In this document: piece by piece, positions 35,258 to 44,291 of the stretch
How positions within the stretch are numbered: the stretch's first letter is position 1
How the letters are laid out: each line of letters starts with the position of its first letter
Source of the DNA: Methylobacillus methanolivorans
Lineage (GTDB): Bacteria > Pseudomonadota > Gammaproteobacteria > Burkholderiales > Methylophilaceae
NCBI RefSeq assembly: GCF_020531845.1
Contig: NZ_JAJAVF010000004.1
Coordinates: 538,045-602,044, forward strand
DNA length: 64,000 bases
Direction of reading: 5' to 3'
The notes under the pieces: model-generated
The model's input: the letters and a program-made list of their open reading frames with translations, nothing else
The model's database searches: none
Told to the model about the DNA's origin: nothing
Position numbers and translations under genes: made by a program

Positions 35258-36843
35258 GGTTGATGAGCGCTGGCAGGCCAGTACATATCGGTGAGGTAAT
35301 AGGATTGTTCGAGTGGGTCCACCTTGACGCCACGCAACTCGGGGTGCACGGCAACAGGCAAGCGATACCACGTGATAGGAATGGCGGGCAGCTCTTGCTG
35401 CAAGGTGAGCATAATATCGTGCTGATAGCGCTGGTTGGCCTGCTCGTCGGTGCTGGTGGCCAGTTTATCCAGCAGGGCTGGCACGGTGGTGTTGTCCCAC
35501 TGCATCGCGCCCCAGTCGCCGCCATGCTTGTTGAAGTTCTGGTTCATGGCAATGAATGGGTCAGGCACTACCGTGAAGTTCAGTGCCAATAGGCCCATAT
35601 CCAGCGTGCCGCGGCGATGCCCGAGGGGAATCTCGCTGGAGTTAGTCACCACGAGCTTGACGTCTATGCCGAGCTGGCGGAATTGATCCTGCAAGGCAGT
35701 GGCAACAATCGGCAGCTCCGGGCGGTCTGGGAAGGCAGTCAATGTCAGCGCAAAGCGCTCGCCATCTTTTTGCAGAATTCCGTCTTTCCCCGGTTTCCAG
35801 CCTTGTGCCGTGAGTAATCCGCGGGCTTTTTCAAGATCGGTGCCCAGTTTGGGGAAATCAGCATCTGCCTGATACCAGCCGTGCATGCTGGGCGGCATGA
35901 ACTGCTCTGCCGCTAATTCAGGCGTACGCAAGATGCCCTTGGCGATCCCGGTGCGATTGATGGCAAGGCTCAGTGCCTGCCTGGAGGCCGGCGTGTTGAG
36001 CCAGCGATGGCCGCTATTGAGCTTGAGCACGATGGTGCGGGCGACATCGGCCTCTTGCAAGACTACTTTTGGGTTATGGCGTAGGCGTTGCAGGCTGGCA
36101 GGGTCAAAGCCAAACACCAGGTCTGCCTGGTGTGATTCAGCCATCAGGGCACGCGTTTCTGATCTGCTGACAGAAAGATAGCGCACCGTGCGGATATGAG
36201 GTTGCTTGCCATTCCAATAAGGCGAAAGCGCGAAATCCAGTTGCTGTGGCAAGACATGGTGCACCAACTGATAGGGGCCGCTGCCTATCATGTGCGCGAC
36301 CCTGCCATTGCTGCCATAGGCAGTAGGCGCCAGGATAATGGTGGTGCTATGCGCCAGCAACATGGGCAGCCGGGCATAAGGCTTTGCCAGCGTAATGCTG
36401 ATGCCATCGGCTGTTTCGCTGATGGCCGTGATCGGTGCCATGTAAAGCACACCACCGGCCTGCTTCCAGGCACGTTGCAGATTCTGCGCTACGCTGGCTG
36501 GCGTGACCATGGTGCCATCATGAAACTTTGCGCCTGGACGTAGAACAAAGCGCCAGCGTAGCTGGTCAGCAGATACTTTCCATTGCTGGGCAAGCCCAGA
36601 AACAGCGCGACCGTTCACATCCACACCCACGAGCGTTTCAGCCACTTGCATGCGCTGGAACATATAGCCTGTGCGTGAAGGTTCCAGTGAACTGAGCTCC
36701 CATGGACCTACCATGCTGAGGCTGGTCTTGGCAGGAGTGGTGCCTGCTGAACAGGCTGGGTTGTGGATAGCCACGCTGGCCATGATCAATGCGCCAGACA
36801 ACCATCTCTTGCGCAGCAAGGCGCGGAAAATAGACAACTTCAT
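35254..36843 (-). CDS. periplasmic extracytoplasmic-solute-binding protein, family 5
   Basis: This 529-residue protein has a signal peptide (ALIMASVAIHNPACSAG). There is a Cys near the cleavage site, but no proper lipobox. The mature protein has SBP_bac_5 features: ETLVGVDVNGRAVSGLAQQW, WRFVLRPGAKFHDGTMVTPASVAQNL, GSGPYQLV and RQALSLAINRTGIAKGIL. This family binds peptides, nickel or nickel/zinc/cobalt chelates. It starts 7 bases after the TonB receptor stop, so receptor and importer are cotranscribed, and the ligand is likely too large or scarce for porins. A metallophore complex is the most attractive reading, but it is inference. Confidence 0.9.
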   Translation of the reverse strand: MKLSIFRALLRKRWLSGALIMASVAIHNPACSAGTTPAKTSLSMVGPWELSSLEPSRTGYMFQRMQVAETLVGVDVNGRAVSGLAQQWKVSADQLRWRFVLRPGAKFHDGTMVTPASVAQNLQRAWKQAGGVLYMAPITAISETADGISITLAKPYARLPMLLAHSTTIILAPTAYGSNGRVAHMIGSGPYQLVHHVLPQQLDFALSPYWNGKQPHIRTVRYLSVSRSETRALMAESHQADLVFGFDPASLQRLRHNPKVVLQEADVARTIVLKLNSGHRWLNTPASRQALSLAINRTGIAKGILRTPELAAEQFMPPSMHGWYQADADFPKLGTDLEKARGLLTAQGWKPGKDGILQKDGERFALTLTAFPDRPELPIVATALQDQFRQLGIDVKLVVTNSSEIPLGHRRGTLDMGLLALNFTVVPDPFIAMNQNFNKHGGDWGAMQWDNTTVPALLDKLATSTDEQANQRYQHDIMLTLQQELPAIPITWYRLPVAVHPELRGVKVDPLEQSYYLTDMYWPASAHQP

Positions 36844-36850
36844 AGTGGGC

Positions 36851-39049
36851 TTAAAACTTGGCTTGCAGGCCGAGTGTCATCATGCGTGGTGCCCCGGGTA
36901 ATGCCCAGGTACTGTTGTAGGAGCTGGCATAGTATTCACGGTCAAACAAGTTAGTGACGTCAAACGATAGTCGTAGTTTTGGGTCGATTTGCCAATACGT
37001 CGTTAGCCGTACCGTGACATACGAAGGCAGTTCAAAGATGTCTTCGGTACTATCGGCACGTTTGCCAACATAAGTGAAGCCGCCACCCAGCCCTAGCTTG
37101 CCGCCATTGGCCAGGGTTTGTTCGTGCATGAGTAAGGCATTGGCGGAGTGCTTGGGGATGTTGGATAGGCGGGAGCCTGCCTGCACAATACCATCTGGCA
37201 GCAATGTGGTAATCGGGGTGACTTTGAGGTCTTTGCCAAGATAGCTATCGGTGTAGGCATAGCTGGCAATTGCACGCAGGTGATCAGTAATTTGACCGCT
37301 CAGGTCAATTTCCAATCCACGGCTACGCACTTCACCTGCGGCAATTGATCTGCCTAGTACGTCACCAGGGTCTGTGGTCAGTACATTCTGTTTTGTGATG
37401 TCAAAAGCGGCAATGCTTCCCCCTAGGCGCTGGTCGGTGGATTGGTATTTCATGCCAACTTCAAACGCGCGGCCACGTTCTGGATCAAAACCACTGCCTG
37501 CGGCATCAACACCAAAACTACTTCCTCCTGCCACACCTGCATTGGGGCGGAATGAGCGGCTCCATGATGTATAGAGCGAGATTTCTGGATTGACGATATA
37601 CGTTAGACCAGCTCGTGGCGAAGTTACGAAGTGATCTTGCTTGGAGATGCTGTCGGTGCGCTTGTCGTTGAGGTTCTGCCTATACGATTCAAAGCGCAAA
37701 CCACCCATCAGCTTCCATTTTTCTGTCAGGCTGAGTTGGTCTTGTACAAACAGCGCAACGTCGGTCTGTTTCTCGTAAAAGTTGGTAGCGATGCTGAACT
37801 GGTTCAATGAAGGTTGGGTAAAGCCATACACAGGGTTGTAGATGTTGGTGTTCCAGTCTGTGCCATTGCGCATTGACACCATATATTGATCATTGTGGAA
37901 ACGATAGGCTTCCATACCCACGAGGAAGTCGTGGCTGATGCTGCCAGTTTTAAATTTGCCATTCAGATCGGCCTGGACAGATAAGTCGGTGGATTGGTAG
38001 TCGCGAATGCGCCATTGACGTTGCACGTCACCATTCGGGCTGATGCGGTTGAGTGCCGGGATGGTTTCCAGCGATCCGCCATCGGTTGAGTTGTCTTTAT
38101 AAACGATACCAGCACGACCACGCCATTGATCAGAAAACTCATGATCCAGCGTTAATTGGTGGGTATAGGCTTCCATCTTGAAGTCGCCTGTATTCGGCTC
38201 TCCCAGGAAGCGCTCGCGCTTGATGTTGTGCAGGCGGTTGCCATTGATGTCGCGCAATGGAATGCCGCGATCCATGGGCAGTTGGTGCTTGAGGTATTCC
38301 AGTTCATAGGTGAGCGAGGTGGCAGGGCCGAGCAACCAGGTGAAGGATGGGGCAATCAGCAGGCGCTTGCTATCGACATAATCACGAAAACCACCATTGT
38401 CTTCTGCTGCGACAATCATGCGATAAGCCAGATTTTCCGTGATAGGTCCTGTGGAGTCGATGGAGCTACGATAGCTGTCATAGCTGCCTGCATAGATTTC
38501 AGCCACATTGCTGGCTTTGAATTGCGGTTTCTTGGTGACCACGTTGAGCGTGCCTCCAGGCTCACTGTTGCCATACAGCGCAGCCGCCGGGCCTTTGAGA
38601 AATTCCACACGTTCTGTATTGGCGGTATCGCGCGGCGGATTGTAGCCACGGTTGCCTGAGAAGCCATTGCGTAGCATGGCGGGGCCGGTGTTTTCATGCC
38701 CGGCAAAGCCACGGATGGCGAAGTTATCCCATAAACCACCAAAATTGTTCTGACGGCTGACACCACTTACCAAATCGTACGTGTCAGCGACACGTGTTGC
38801 CTGGATATCATCCAGCGCCTGGCGCGAAATGATTTTGACTGCTTGCGAGGTTTCCTGTTGCGGTGTATCAGTTCTGGTCGAAGCACCAGCATCTCTCTGG
38901 TAGTAGTTGTTTGTCTTGCTCGTGCTTGATGCTTTGACGGTGACTTCTTCTAGCACGCCCGAGTTCTCGGCAGGCTCTGCGGCATAGCTCGGATAAGTAG
39001 CGGACATTAGTAAGGGCAAGAGATACTGAAGACGTTGTTTGATGGGCAT
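36851..39049 (-). CDS. TonB-dependent siderophore-type receptor
   Basis: This 732-residue protein starts MPIKQRLQY at 39049; the 41 extra in-frame residues upstream are rejected because they precede the signal peptide and overlap the promoter. It has a signal peptide (ATYPSYAAEP), a TonB-box-like LEEVTVKAS, a plug domain with RGFAGHENTGPAMLRNGFSG and RVEFLKGPAAALYGNSEPGGTLN, then a 22-strand barrel ending GLQAKF. The plug wording is that of the siderophore-receptor subfamily. It is the first gene of the ABC importer operon. A palindromic -10 region and a GCAAC/GTTGC dyad lie upstream, so expression is probably controlled by a metal or ligand regulator. Confidence 0.93.
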   Translation of the reverse strand: MPIKQRLQYLLPLLMSATYPSYAAEPAENSGVLEEVTVKASSTSKTNNYYQRDAGASTRTDTPQQETSQAVKIISRQALDDIQATRVADTYDLVSGVSRQNNFGGLWDNFAIRGFAGHENTGPAMLRNGFSGNRGYNPPRDTANTERVEFLKGPAAALYGNSEPGGTLNVVTKKPQFKASNVAEIYAGSYDSYRSSIDSTGPITENLAYRMIVAAEDNGGFRDYVDSKRLLIAPSFTWLLGPATSLTYELEYLKHQLPMDRGIPLRDINGNRLHNIKRERFLGEPNTGDFKMEAYTHQLTLDHEFSDQWRGRAGIVYKDNSTDGGSLETIPALNRISPNGDVQRQWRIRDYQSTDLSVQADLNGKFKTGSISHDFLVGMEAYRFHNDQYMVSMRNGTDWNTNIYNPVYGFTQPSLNQFSIATNFYEKQTDVALFVQDQLSLTEKWKLMGGLRFESYRQNLNDKRTDSISKQDHFVTSPRAGLTYIVNPEISLYTSWSRSFRPNAGVAGGSSFGVDAAGSGFDPERGRAFEVGMKYQSTDQRLGGSIAAFDITKQNVLTTDPGDVLGRSIAAGEVRSRGLEIDLSGQITDHLRAIASYAYTDSYLGKDLKVTPITTLLPDGIVQAGSRLSNIPKHSANALLMHEQTLANGGKLGLGGGFTYVGKRADSTEDIFELPSYVTVRLTTYWQIDPKLRLSFDVTNLFDREYYASSYNSTWALPGAPRMMTLGLQAKF

Positions 39050-39115
39050 GGCCGCAGATTTTTCTTTAAGTAGAATGGGTTGGGTCGCAACGTAAGAACT
39101 ATAATTTTTTGCAGC

Positions 39116-39154
39116 ATTATAATGTTCTGAATTGTATATTTGCAACAGTGTTGC
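39116..39154 (-). promoter_or_regulatory. putative promoter/operator of the TonB receptor operon
   Basis: On the minus strand TATAAT (39116-39121) is preceded at 18 bases by TTGCAA (39140-39145). The -10 sits inside the palindrome CATTATAATG, and the dyad GCAAC-AGT-GTTGC (39142-39154) covers the -35. It does not clearly match a Fur, Zur or NikR box. Confidence 0.5.
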
Positions 39155-39270
39155 GATTTGGTTCGGGCGCACCCTTTGCCAGGGGTTTCTATTGCGAATT
39201 CATTTAATTAGCTGAGCAAGGTTTTCATCAGGCATGGTTGGCCCCATATCTTAGCCAGCGTGCATTCGGG

Positions 39271-39276
39271 TATAAT
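39271..39276 (+). promoter_or_regulatory. putative -10 element before fmdB
   Basis: TATAAT lies 24 bases before the fmdB start; no convincing -35 is visible. It probably drives fmdB-DUF502-aspS. Confidence 0.45.
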
Positions 39277-39299
39277 TTCGTTTTTTCGGGGGTGTGACG

Positions 39300-39548
39300 A
39301 TGCCTATTTACGATTATCAATGTAGCAGTTGTGGTCATAAAGCGGAGCTGATGCGTAAGGTCAGCGAGGCTGGCACGACCGTATGTCCGGCATGTGCAAA
39401 GGAAACCTTCGAGAAGCAGGTCTCTGCACCGAATTTCCAACTCAGTGGCTCGGGCTGGTATGCAACTGACTTCAAGGGCGGAAGCCCTGCGAAGAAATCT
39501 GAGGAAGTAGCCCCCGCTGCCTGTGGCACAGGATGTGCCTGCCATTAA
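39300..39548 (+). CDS. fmdB: FmdB-family zinc-ribbon protein
   Basis: This 82-residue protein starts MPIYDYQCSSCGHKAELM at the ATG 39300; an in-frame GTG two codons earlier is less likely. It has the CxxC pair (CSSCG) and CPAC of the FmdB regulatory zinc ribbon, a W-containing GSGWYATDF segment, and a Cys/His tail CGTGCACH. The fmdB-DUF502-aspS order is conserved in many betaproteobacteria, which supports the call. Its role is not settled: it was named after a putative regulator of formamidase in Methylophilus, but it is found broadly as a small zinc protein. Confidence 0.9.
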   Translation: MPIYDYQCSSCGHKAELMRKVSEAGTTVCPACAKETFEKQVSAPNFQLSGSGWYATDFKGGSPAKKSEEVAPAACGTGCACH

Positions 39549-39580
39549 TGTAGTCCATTTGCCTTCACGTTAGAGCTGCC

Positions 39581-40183
39581 ATGAAAAGTTACTTTATTAC
39601 TGGACTACTGGTGCTGGTGCCGTTGTGCATCACCATCTGGGTATTGAGCACATTGATTGGGCTGATGGACCAGAGCCTGTTGTTGCTACCCGTTGCTTGG
39701 CGCCCTGAGGCCCAGTTTGGGCGTGCGATCCCCGGTATCGGCGCAATCCTGACCTTGCTGATCGTGTTTGGCACTGGTGTCATCGCGACCAACTTCTTCG
39801 GCAAGCGTATTATCCAGTTCTGGGAAGCATTGCTGGCACGTGTGCCGGTGGTCAAGTCCATTTACTACAGTGTTAAGCAAGTGTCGGACACCTTGTTCTC
39901 TGATTCTGGCCAAGCATTTCGCAAGGCCCTGCTGGTGCAATATCCACGTCAAGGTAGCTGGACGATCGGCTTCCTGACCGGACAGCCAGGCGGCGATGTG
40001 GCGAATTACCTCCAGGGTGAATACGTGAGCGTCTATATCCCTACCACGCCTAACCCAACTTCCGGTTTTTTCCTGATGATGCCCAAGGCGGATGTGGTGG
40101 AGCTGGATATGAGTGTGGATGAAGCCTTGAAATACATTATTTCCATGGGAGTGGTTGCGCCAGCCGGCAAAGCCAAGCCTTGA
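39581..40183 (+). CDS. DUF502 membrane protein
   Basis: This 200-residue protein has two membrane helices (about residues 5-28, FITGLLVLVPLCITIWVL, and about 52-72, GIGAILTLLIVFGTGVIATN). The conserved stretch RVPVVKSIYYSVKQVSDTLF follows, then a soluble C-terminal domain with YIPTTPNPTSGFFLMMP. These are the hallmarks of DUF502, whose length matches. It sits between fmdB and aspS in a conserved betaproteobacterial block. The function is unknown. Confidence 0.9.
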   Translation: MKSYFITGLLVLVPLCITIWVLSTLIGLMDQSLLLLPVAWRPEAQFGRAIPGIGAILTLLIVFGTGVIATNFFGKRIIQFWEALLARVPVVKSIYYSVKQVSDTLFSDSGQAFRKALLVQYPRQGSWTIGFLTGQPGGDVANYLQGEYVSVYIPTTPNPTSGFFLMMPKADVVELDMSVDEALKYIISMGVVAPAGKAKP

Positions 40184-40221
40184 CCTTTTAACCTTAAGTT
40201 ATAGCCTACAAGAAAATAGTT

Positions 40222-42006
40222 ATGCGTACTCATTACTGCGGTCACCTGAACCGTGAACATATTGGCCAGACCGTTACCCTCTGTGGCTGGGCACATCGCC
40301 GTCGCGACCATGGTGGCGTGATTTTCATTGACCTGCGTGATCGTGAAGGCATGGCTCAGATCGTGATTGATCCTGATACGCCTGCGGCATTTGCCCTGGC
40401 TGAAACCGTGCGCAGTGAGTTCGTGCTGAAAGTGGTCTGTAAGGTGCGTGCGCGTCCTGAAGGTACTGTGAATGCCAACATCCCGACCGGGGAAGTGGAA
40501 ATGCTGGCGACCGAGATCGAGATTCTCAATGCATCGCTGACGCCACCGTTCATGCTGGACGACGACAATCTGAGCGAAATGGTGCGCCTGGAGCATCGCT
40601 ACATCGACCTGCGCCGCCCCGCCATGCAAAAAAACATGATGCTGCGCTACCGCGTGGCCAAGACCCTGCGTGACCATCTGGACAGCAACGGCTTCATTGA
40701 AGTCGAAACGCCTATGCTGACCCGCTCCACCCCGGAAGGTGCCCGCGATTACCTGGTGCCATCGCGCGTGCATCACGGCCAGTTCTTTGCATTGCCGCAA
40801 TCGCCCCAGCTGTTCAAGCAGCTGCTGATGGTGTCGGGCTTTGACCGTTACTTCCAGATCACCAAGTGTTTCCGCGACGAAGACTTGCGTGCGGACCGCC
40901 AGCCTGAATTCACCCAGGTCGATATTGAAACCTCCTTCCTCGGCGAAGAAGAGATCATGAACATCGTGGAAGACATGATCCGCAAGATGTTCAAGAGCGT
41001 GCAGAACATTGATCTGCCTGCGCAGTTCCCGCGCATGCCATTCTCCGAAGCCATGAACAAATACGGCTCCGATAAGCCCGACATGCGCGTGACCCTGGAA
41101 ATCACCGAGCTGACTGACATCATGAAAGATGTGGATTTCAAGGTGTTCGCCGGTGCCGCCAATATGGCCGGTGGTCGCGTGGCCGCCATGCGCGTGCCCA
41201 ATGGCGCTGCCATTAGCCGCTCCGAGATCGACGCCTACACCGAGTTCGTCAAGATCTACGGTGCCAAAGGTCTGGCTTACATCAAGATCAACGACATCAC
41301 CAAGCTCAACGAAGAAGGCCTGCAAAGCCCTATCGTCAAGAACATCCACGTCAACGCACTGCAAGCCATTATTGACCGCACCGGTGCGCAAAATGGCGAC
41401 ATCGTGTTCTTCGGTGCCGACAAGGCCAAAGTGGTGAACGAAGCCCTGGGCGCTCTGCGCACCAAGGTCGGCCACGAAAAAGGCCATGTTGATGGCCGTG
41501 CCTGGGCACCGCTGTGGGTGGTGGATTTCCCCATGTTCGAACACGACGAAGAAGCCGACCGCTGGGTCGCGCTGCACCACCCCTTCACCAGTCCCAAGGA
41601 TGGTCACGAAGACCTGCTCACCACCAACCCCGGTGCCGCCTTGTCCAAAGCGTATGACATGGTGCTCAACGGCTGGGAAGTCGGCGGCGGTTCCGTGCGT
41701 ATCCACAAGCAGGAAGTGCAGTCCAAGGTGTTCGACGCGCTCAAGATCAGCAAAGAAGAAGCCCAGGAGAAATTCGGCTTCCTGCTCGACGCCCTGCAAT
41801 ATGGTGCCCCACCGCACGGCGGCCTCGCCTTCGGTCTCGACCGTCTGGTCACCCTGATGGCCGGTGCCGAATCCATCCGCGACGTGATTGCCTTCCCCAA
41901 GACCCAGCGCGCGCAATGCCTGATGACCAATGCGCCCAACGAAGTCGACGAAAAGCAGTTGCGCGAGTTGCATATCCGCGTGCGTCAGCAGAACCCTGCT
42001 GCATAA
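40222..42006 (+). CDS. aspS: aspartyl-tRNA synthetase
   Basis: This 594-residue cytoplasmic class IIb synthetase has an OB-fold anticodon domain (about 1-105, [21 protein letters not shown]), class II motif 2 ([17 protein letters not shown]), the bacterial insertion domain (about 285-420), and motif 3 ([15 protein letters not shown]). It has the normal bacterial length. His30 in RRRDHGG matches the position that, in Pseudomonas, marks non-discriminating enzymes that also charge tRNA-Asn; that reading is inference and would require gatCAB elsewhere. It follows DUF502 by 38 bases and ends in a very large hairpin. Confidence 0.97.
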   Translation: MRTHYCGHLNREHIGQTVTLCGWAHRRRDHGGVIFIDLRDREGMAQIVIDPDTPAAFALAETVRSEFVLKVVCKVRARPEGTVNANIPTGEVEMLATEIEILNASLTPPFMLDDDNLSEMVRLEHRYIDLRRPAMQKNMMLRYRVAKTLRDHLDSNGFIEVETPMLTRSTPEGARDYLVPSRVHHGQFFALPQSPQLFKQLLMVSGFDRYFQITKCFRDEDLRADRQPEFTQVDIETSFLGEEEIMNIVEDMIRKMFKSVQNIDLPAQFPRMPFSEAMNKYGSDKPDMRVTLEITELTDIMKDVDFKVFAGAANMAGGRVAAMRVPNGAAISRSEIDAYTEFVKIYGAKGLAYIKINDITKLNEEGLQSPIVKNIHVNALQAIIDRTGAQNGDIVFFGADKAKVVNEALGALRTKVGHEKGHVDGRAWAPLWVVDFPMFEHDEEADRWVALHHPFTSPKDGHEDLLTTNPGAALSKAYDMVLNGWEVGGGSVRIHKQEVQSKVFDALKISKEEAQEKFGFLLDALQYGAPPHGGLAFGLDRLVTLMAGAESIRDVIAFPKTQRAQCLMTNAPNEVDEKQLRELHIRVRQQNPAA

Positions 42007-42007
42007 T

Positions 42008-42105
42008 ATGAAATCGCTTGTGCTGGCAGCGTTGCAAACTCGTGCCGTACTTGATGTACTGTCTGCGAGTGCGCGCCTTGCCAGTCTAGCGCGATTTCAT
42101 TTTTG
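42008..42105 (+). terminator. long imperfect hairpin/terminator after aspS
   Basis: ATGAAATCGC (42008-42017) pairs exactly with GCGATTTCAT (42091-42100), followed by a T run. Inside, CTGGCA/TGCCAG, ACTCG/CGAGT and GTAC/GTAC continue the stem, giving an arm of about 90 bases. It is far longer than needed for termination and resembles the large intergenic repeats of some betaproteobacteria. No second copy is seen in this window. Confidence 0.7.
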
Positions 42106-42130
42106 TATCAGTCGGTAGATAGTGACGTAA

Positions 42131-42658
42131 ATGAACATCAAGTCACTCATCCGCACTATTCCCGATTACCCCAAGCCCGGTGTCCAGTTTCGCGACATTA
42201 CTACGTTGCTCAAGGATGCCGATGGCTTGCGGCAAGTGGTGGATGCGCTGGTTGCACGTTATGCCAATGCCCAGGTTGATAAAGTGGTGGGTATCGAGTC
42301 GCGCGGGTTCATTGTTGGTGCTGCGGTGGCTTATGAGCTTGGTGTGGGGTTTGTGCCTGTGCGCAAAAAGGGCAAGCTGCCTGGCGATGTGCTGGGGCAT
42401 GACTATGCATTGGAATATGGCACTGACCGTGTGGAAATCCATAGCGATGCCATCAGCCCAAATGAAAACATATTGTTGCTGGATGACTTGATTGCCACGG
42501 GCGGCACGGCGGAAGCTGCTGCTGTGTTGATTGAGAAGCTGGGGGGCAATTTGATTGAGTGTTCCTTTATTATCGGCCTGCCTGATCTGGGCGGTGAGCG
42601 AAAGCTGCGTACACTGGGCTACAAGACATTTAGCTTGTGCGAGTTCGAGGGCGATTAG
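42131..42658 (+). CDS. apt: adenine phosphoribosyltransferase
   Basis: This 175-residue enzyme salvages adenine: adenine plus PRPP gives AMP. It begins MNIKSLIRTIPDYPKPGVQFRDIT, with VGIESRGFIVGAAVAY and VPVRKKGKLPG as in all Apt proteins. The PRPP-binding loop ILLLDDLIATGGTAEAA is intact. It has the standard length and no signal peptide. The stop overlaps the GTG start of nudB by one base, so the two are translationally coupled. Confidence 0.97.
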   Translation: MNIKSLIRTIPDYPKPGVQFRDITTLLKDADGLRQVVDALVARYANAQVDKVVGIESRGFIVGAAVAYELGVGFVPVRKKGKLPGDVLGHDYALEYGTDRVEIHSDAISPNENILLLDDLIATGGTAEAAAVLIEKLGGNLIECSFIIGLPDLGGERKLRTLGYKTFSLCEFEGD

Positions 42659-43137
42659 TGGAAAGTCATCAGCCGGTTTATAAAATCCCGGTGTCGGCGC
42701 TGGTATTGATTCATACCACTGATTTACAGGTGCTTATCATGGAGCGTGCGGATAAGCCCGGTTTCTGGCAGTCGGTGACGGGTAGTCTGGAGCAACTGCC
42801 CAATGGTGAGCTGGAGCAGCCCATGGCGGCTGCCATCCGCGAAGTGCATGAAGAAACTGGCCTGGATGCAACCGAGTACAAATTGGTGGATTGGCAACTA
42901 TCGCATGTATACGAAATATATCCGCACTGGCGCTTTCGCTATGCCCCTGGTGTGACGGAAAATACCGAACATATTTTTGGATTGGAATTACCAGCGCCTG
43001 TTGCTGTCCAACTCGCTCCGCGTGAACATGTGGCTTACGAATGGGTGGATTGGCGTGAAGCGGCGCAGCGCGTGTTTTCATGGACGAATATCGAGGCCCT
43101 GCGCAAACTGGGCGAGCGACATCATTTAATATTGTGA
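42658..43137 (+). CDS. nudB: dihydroneopterin triphosphate diphosphatase (NudB-type Nudix hydrolase)
   Basis: This 159-residue protein starts at GTG 42658 (GAGGGCG in front), giving VESHQPVYKIPVSALVLIHT, which aligns with NudB. The Nudix box is present as GELEQPMAAAIREVHEETGL, preceded by FWQSVTGSLEQ. HVAYEWVDWREAAQRVFSWTN is also typical of NudB. The enzyme removes pyrophosphate from dihydroneopterin triphosphate in folate synthesis. Because folates and pterins carry C1 units, the step is central in a methylotroph. A longer frame from 42637 lies inside apt and is rejected. Confidence 0.88.
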   Translation: MESHQPVYKIPVSALVLIHTTDLQVLIMERADKPGFWQSVTGSLEQLPNGELEQPMAAAIREVHEETGLDATEYKLVDWQLSHVYEIYPHWRFRYAPGVTENTEHIFGLELPAPVAVQLAPREHVAYEWVDWREAAQRVFSWTNIEALRKLGERHHLIL

Positions 43138-43147
43138 AATATCAGCT

Positions 43148-44278
43148 ATGCAAGCAACTCTAGAGACAACAGAAAAAAACGTCGTCGCTGAGCCGATCAG
43201 GTTTGAGCGTTTCCAGGCAACCCAGGAGGCTGAGTTACAGGCACGCATTATTGCGGCCAAGCAAAAGCTTGGGAAAAAACTGGTAATCCTCGGGCACCAC
43301 TATCAGCAGGAAAGCGTCTATCGCCATGCTGACTACACTGGCGACTCGCTCAAATTGTCCCGTTTTGCTGCCGAGACCGACGCGCAATATATTGTGTTCC
43401 TTGGTGTACATTTTATGGCGGAGGTTGCGGATATCCTCTCCCGGCCTGAGCAGATTTCCATCCTGCCAGATTTATCTGCAGGCTGCTCCATGGCCGATAT
43501 GGCGAATCTTGCCAAGGTGGAGCGCTCCCGCCGCGAATTATCCAAAGTGCTGGATTTTGACGCGACCATTACACCTATTACCTACATTAACTCTGCAGCC
43601 GACCTCAAGGCGTTTTGCGGCGAGCATGGTGGTATCGTTTGCACCTCTACCAATGCGACAAAGATTATTGAGTGGGGCTTCAAGCAACGTGAAAAGGTGT
43701 TGTTCTTCCCTGATCAAAATCTGGGCCGCTGGTCTGGTTACAAGATGGGTATTCCACTAGAGCAAATGCCAGTGTGGGATCCTGATCTTCCCATGGGCGG
43801 TTTGACGGAAGAGCAGATCAAGAACGCCAAGATACTGCTGTGGAAAGGCCATTGCGCCGTGCACCAGATGTTCCGCGAGCAAAACATTACACGCTTCCGT
43901 GCCGAGCATCCCGATGGTATCGTGATTTCGCACCCCGAGTCGCCATTCGAGGTCTGCCTCAATTCTGATTACGTTGGTTCCACCGAGTACATCCTCAAAA
44001 CAGTCAGTGACGCGCCTGCAGGTACGCGCTGGCTGGTGGGCACCGAGTTGAATCTGGTGAATCGCCTGGCTGAGCAGATGAAGCCAGAGGGTAAGATCGT
44101 GCAGTTCATGTCGCACGTGATCTGCGAATGCTCCACTATGGCGCGTATTGATCCCCAGCATTTGGCCTGGACGCTGGAGAACCTGGTGGAAGGTAATGTG
44201 GTTAACCAGATCAGGGTGCCTGAGCACGAGGCCGAGTTGGCGCGCCTGACCTTGCAACGCATGCTGGACGCATCTTGA
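43148..44278 (+). CDS. nadA: quinolinate synthase A
   Basis: This 376-residue enzyme condenses iminoaspartate and dihydroxyacetone phosphate to quinolinate in NAD synthesis. The three 4Fe-4S ligands are visible in AGCSMAD, KGHCAVHQ and VICECSTM. LGHHYQQESVYRHADYTGDSL and FFPDQNLGRWSGYKMG are family signatures, as is the C-terminal VPEHEAELARLTLQRML. The length fits the longer proteobacterial type. It starts 10 bases after nudB; the ribosome site is weak. Confidence 0.97.
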   Translation: MQATLETTEKNVVAEPIRFERFQATQEAELQARIIAAKQKLGKKLVILGHHYQQESVYRHADYTGDSLKLSRFAAETDAQYIVFLGVHFMAEVADILSRPEQISILPDLSAGCSMADMANLAKVERSRRELSKVLDFDATITPITYINSAADLKAFCGEHGGIVCTSTNATKIIEWGFKQREKVLFFPDQNLGRWSGYKMGIPLEQMPVWDPDLPMGGLTEEQIKNAKILLWKGHCAVHQMFREQNITRFRAEHPDGIVISHPESPFEVCLNSDYVGSTEYILKTVSDAPAGTRWLVGTELNLVNRLAEQMKPEGKIVQFMSHVICECSTMARIDPQHLAWTLENLVEGNVVNQIRVPEHEAELARLTLQRMLDAS

Positions 44279-44291
44279 TGAAGGGCTAGGC

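Noticed and set aside
35254..36843. Lipoprotein signal in the binding protein
   Set aside because: The Cys near the cleavage site is in NPAC, which lacks the aliphatic residue needed for a lipobox.
39050..39172. Longer start for the TonB-dependent receptor
   Set aside because: The extension precedes the signal peptide and covers the likely promoter and operator.
42008..42118. Short protein beginning ATGAAATCGC after aspS
   Set aside because: The open frame is the arm of a long hairpin and has no ribosome site.
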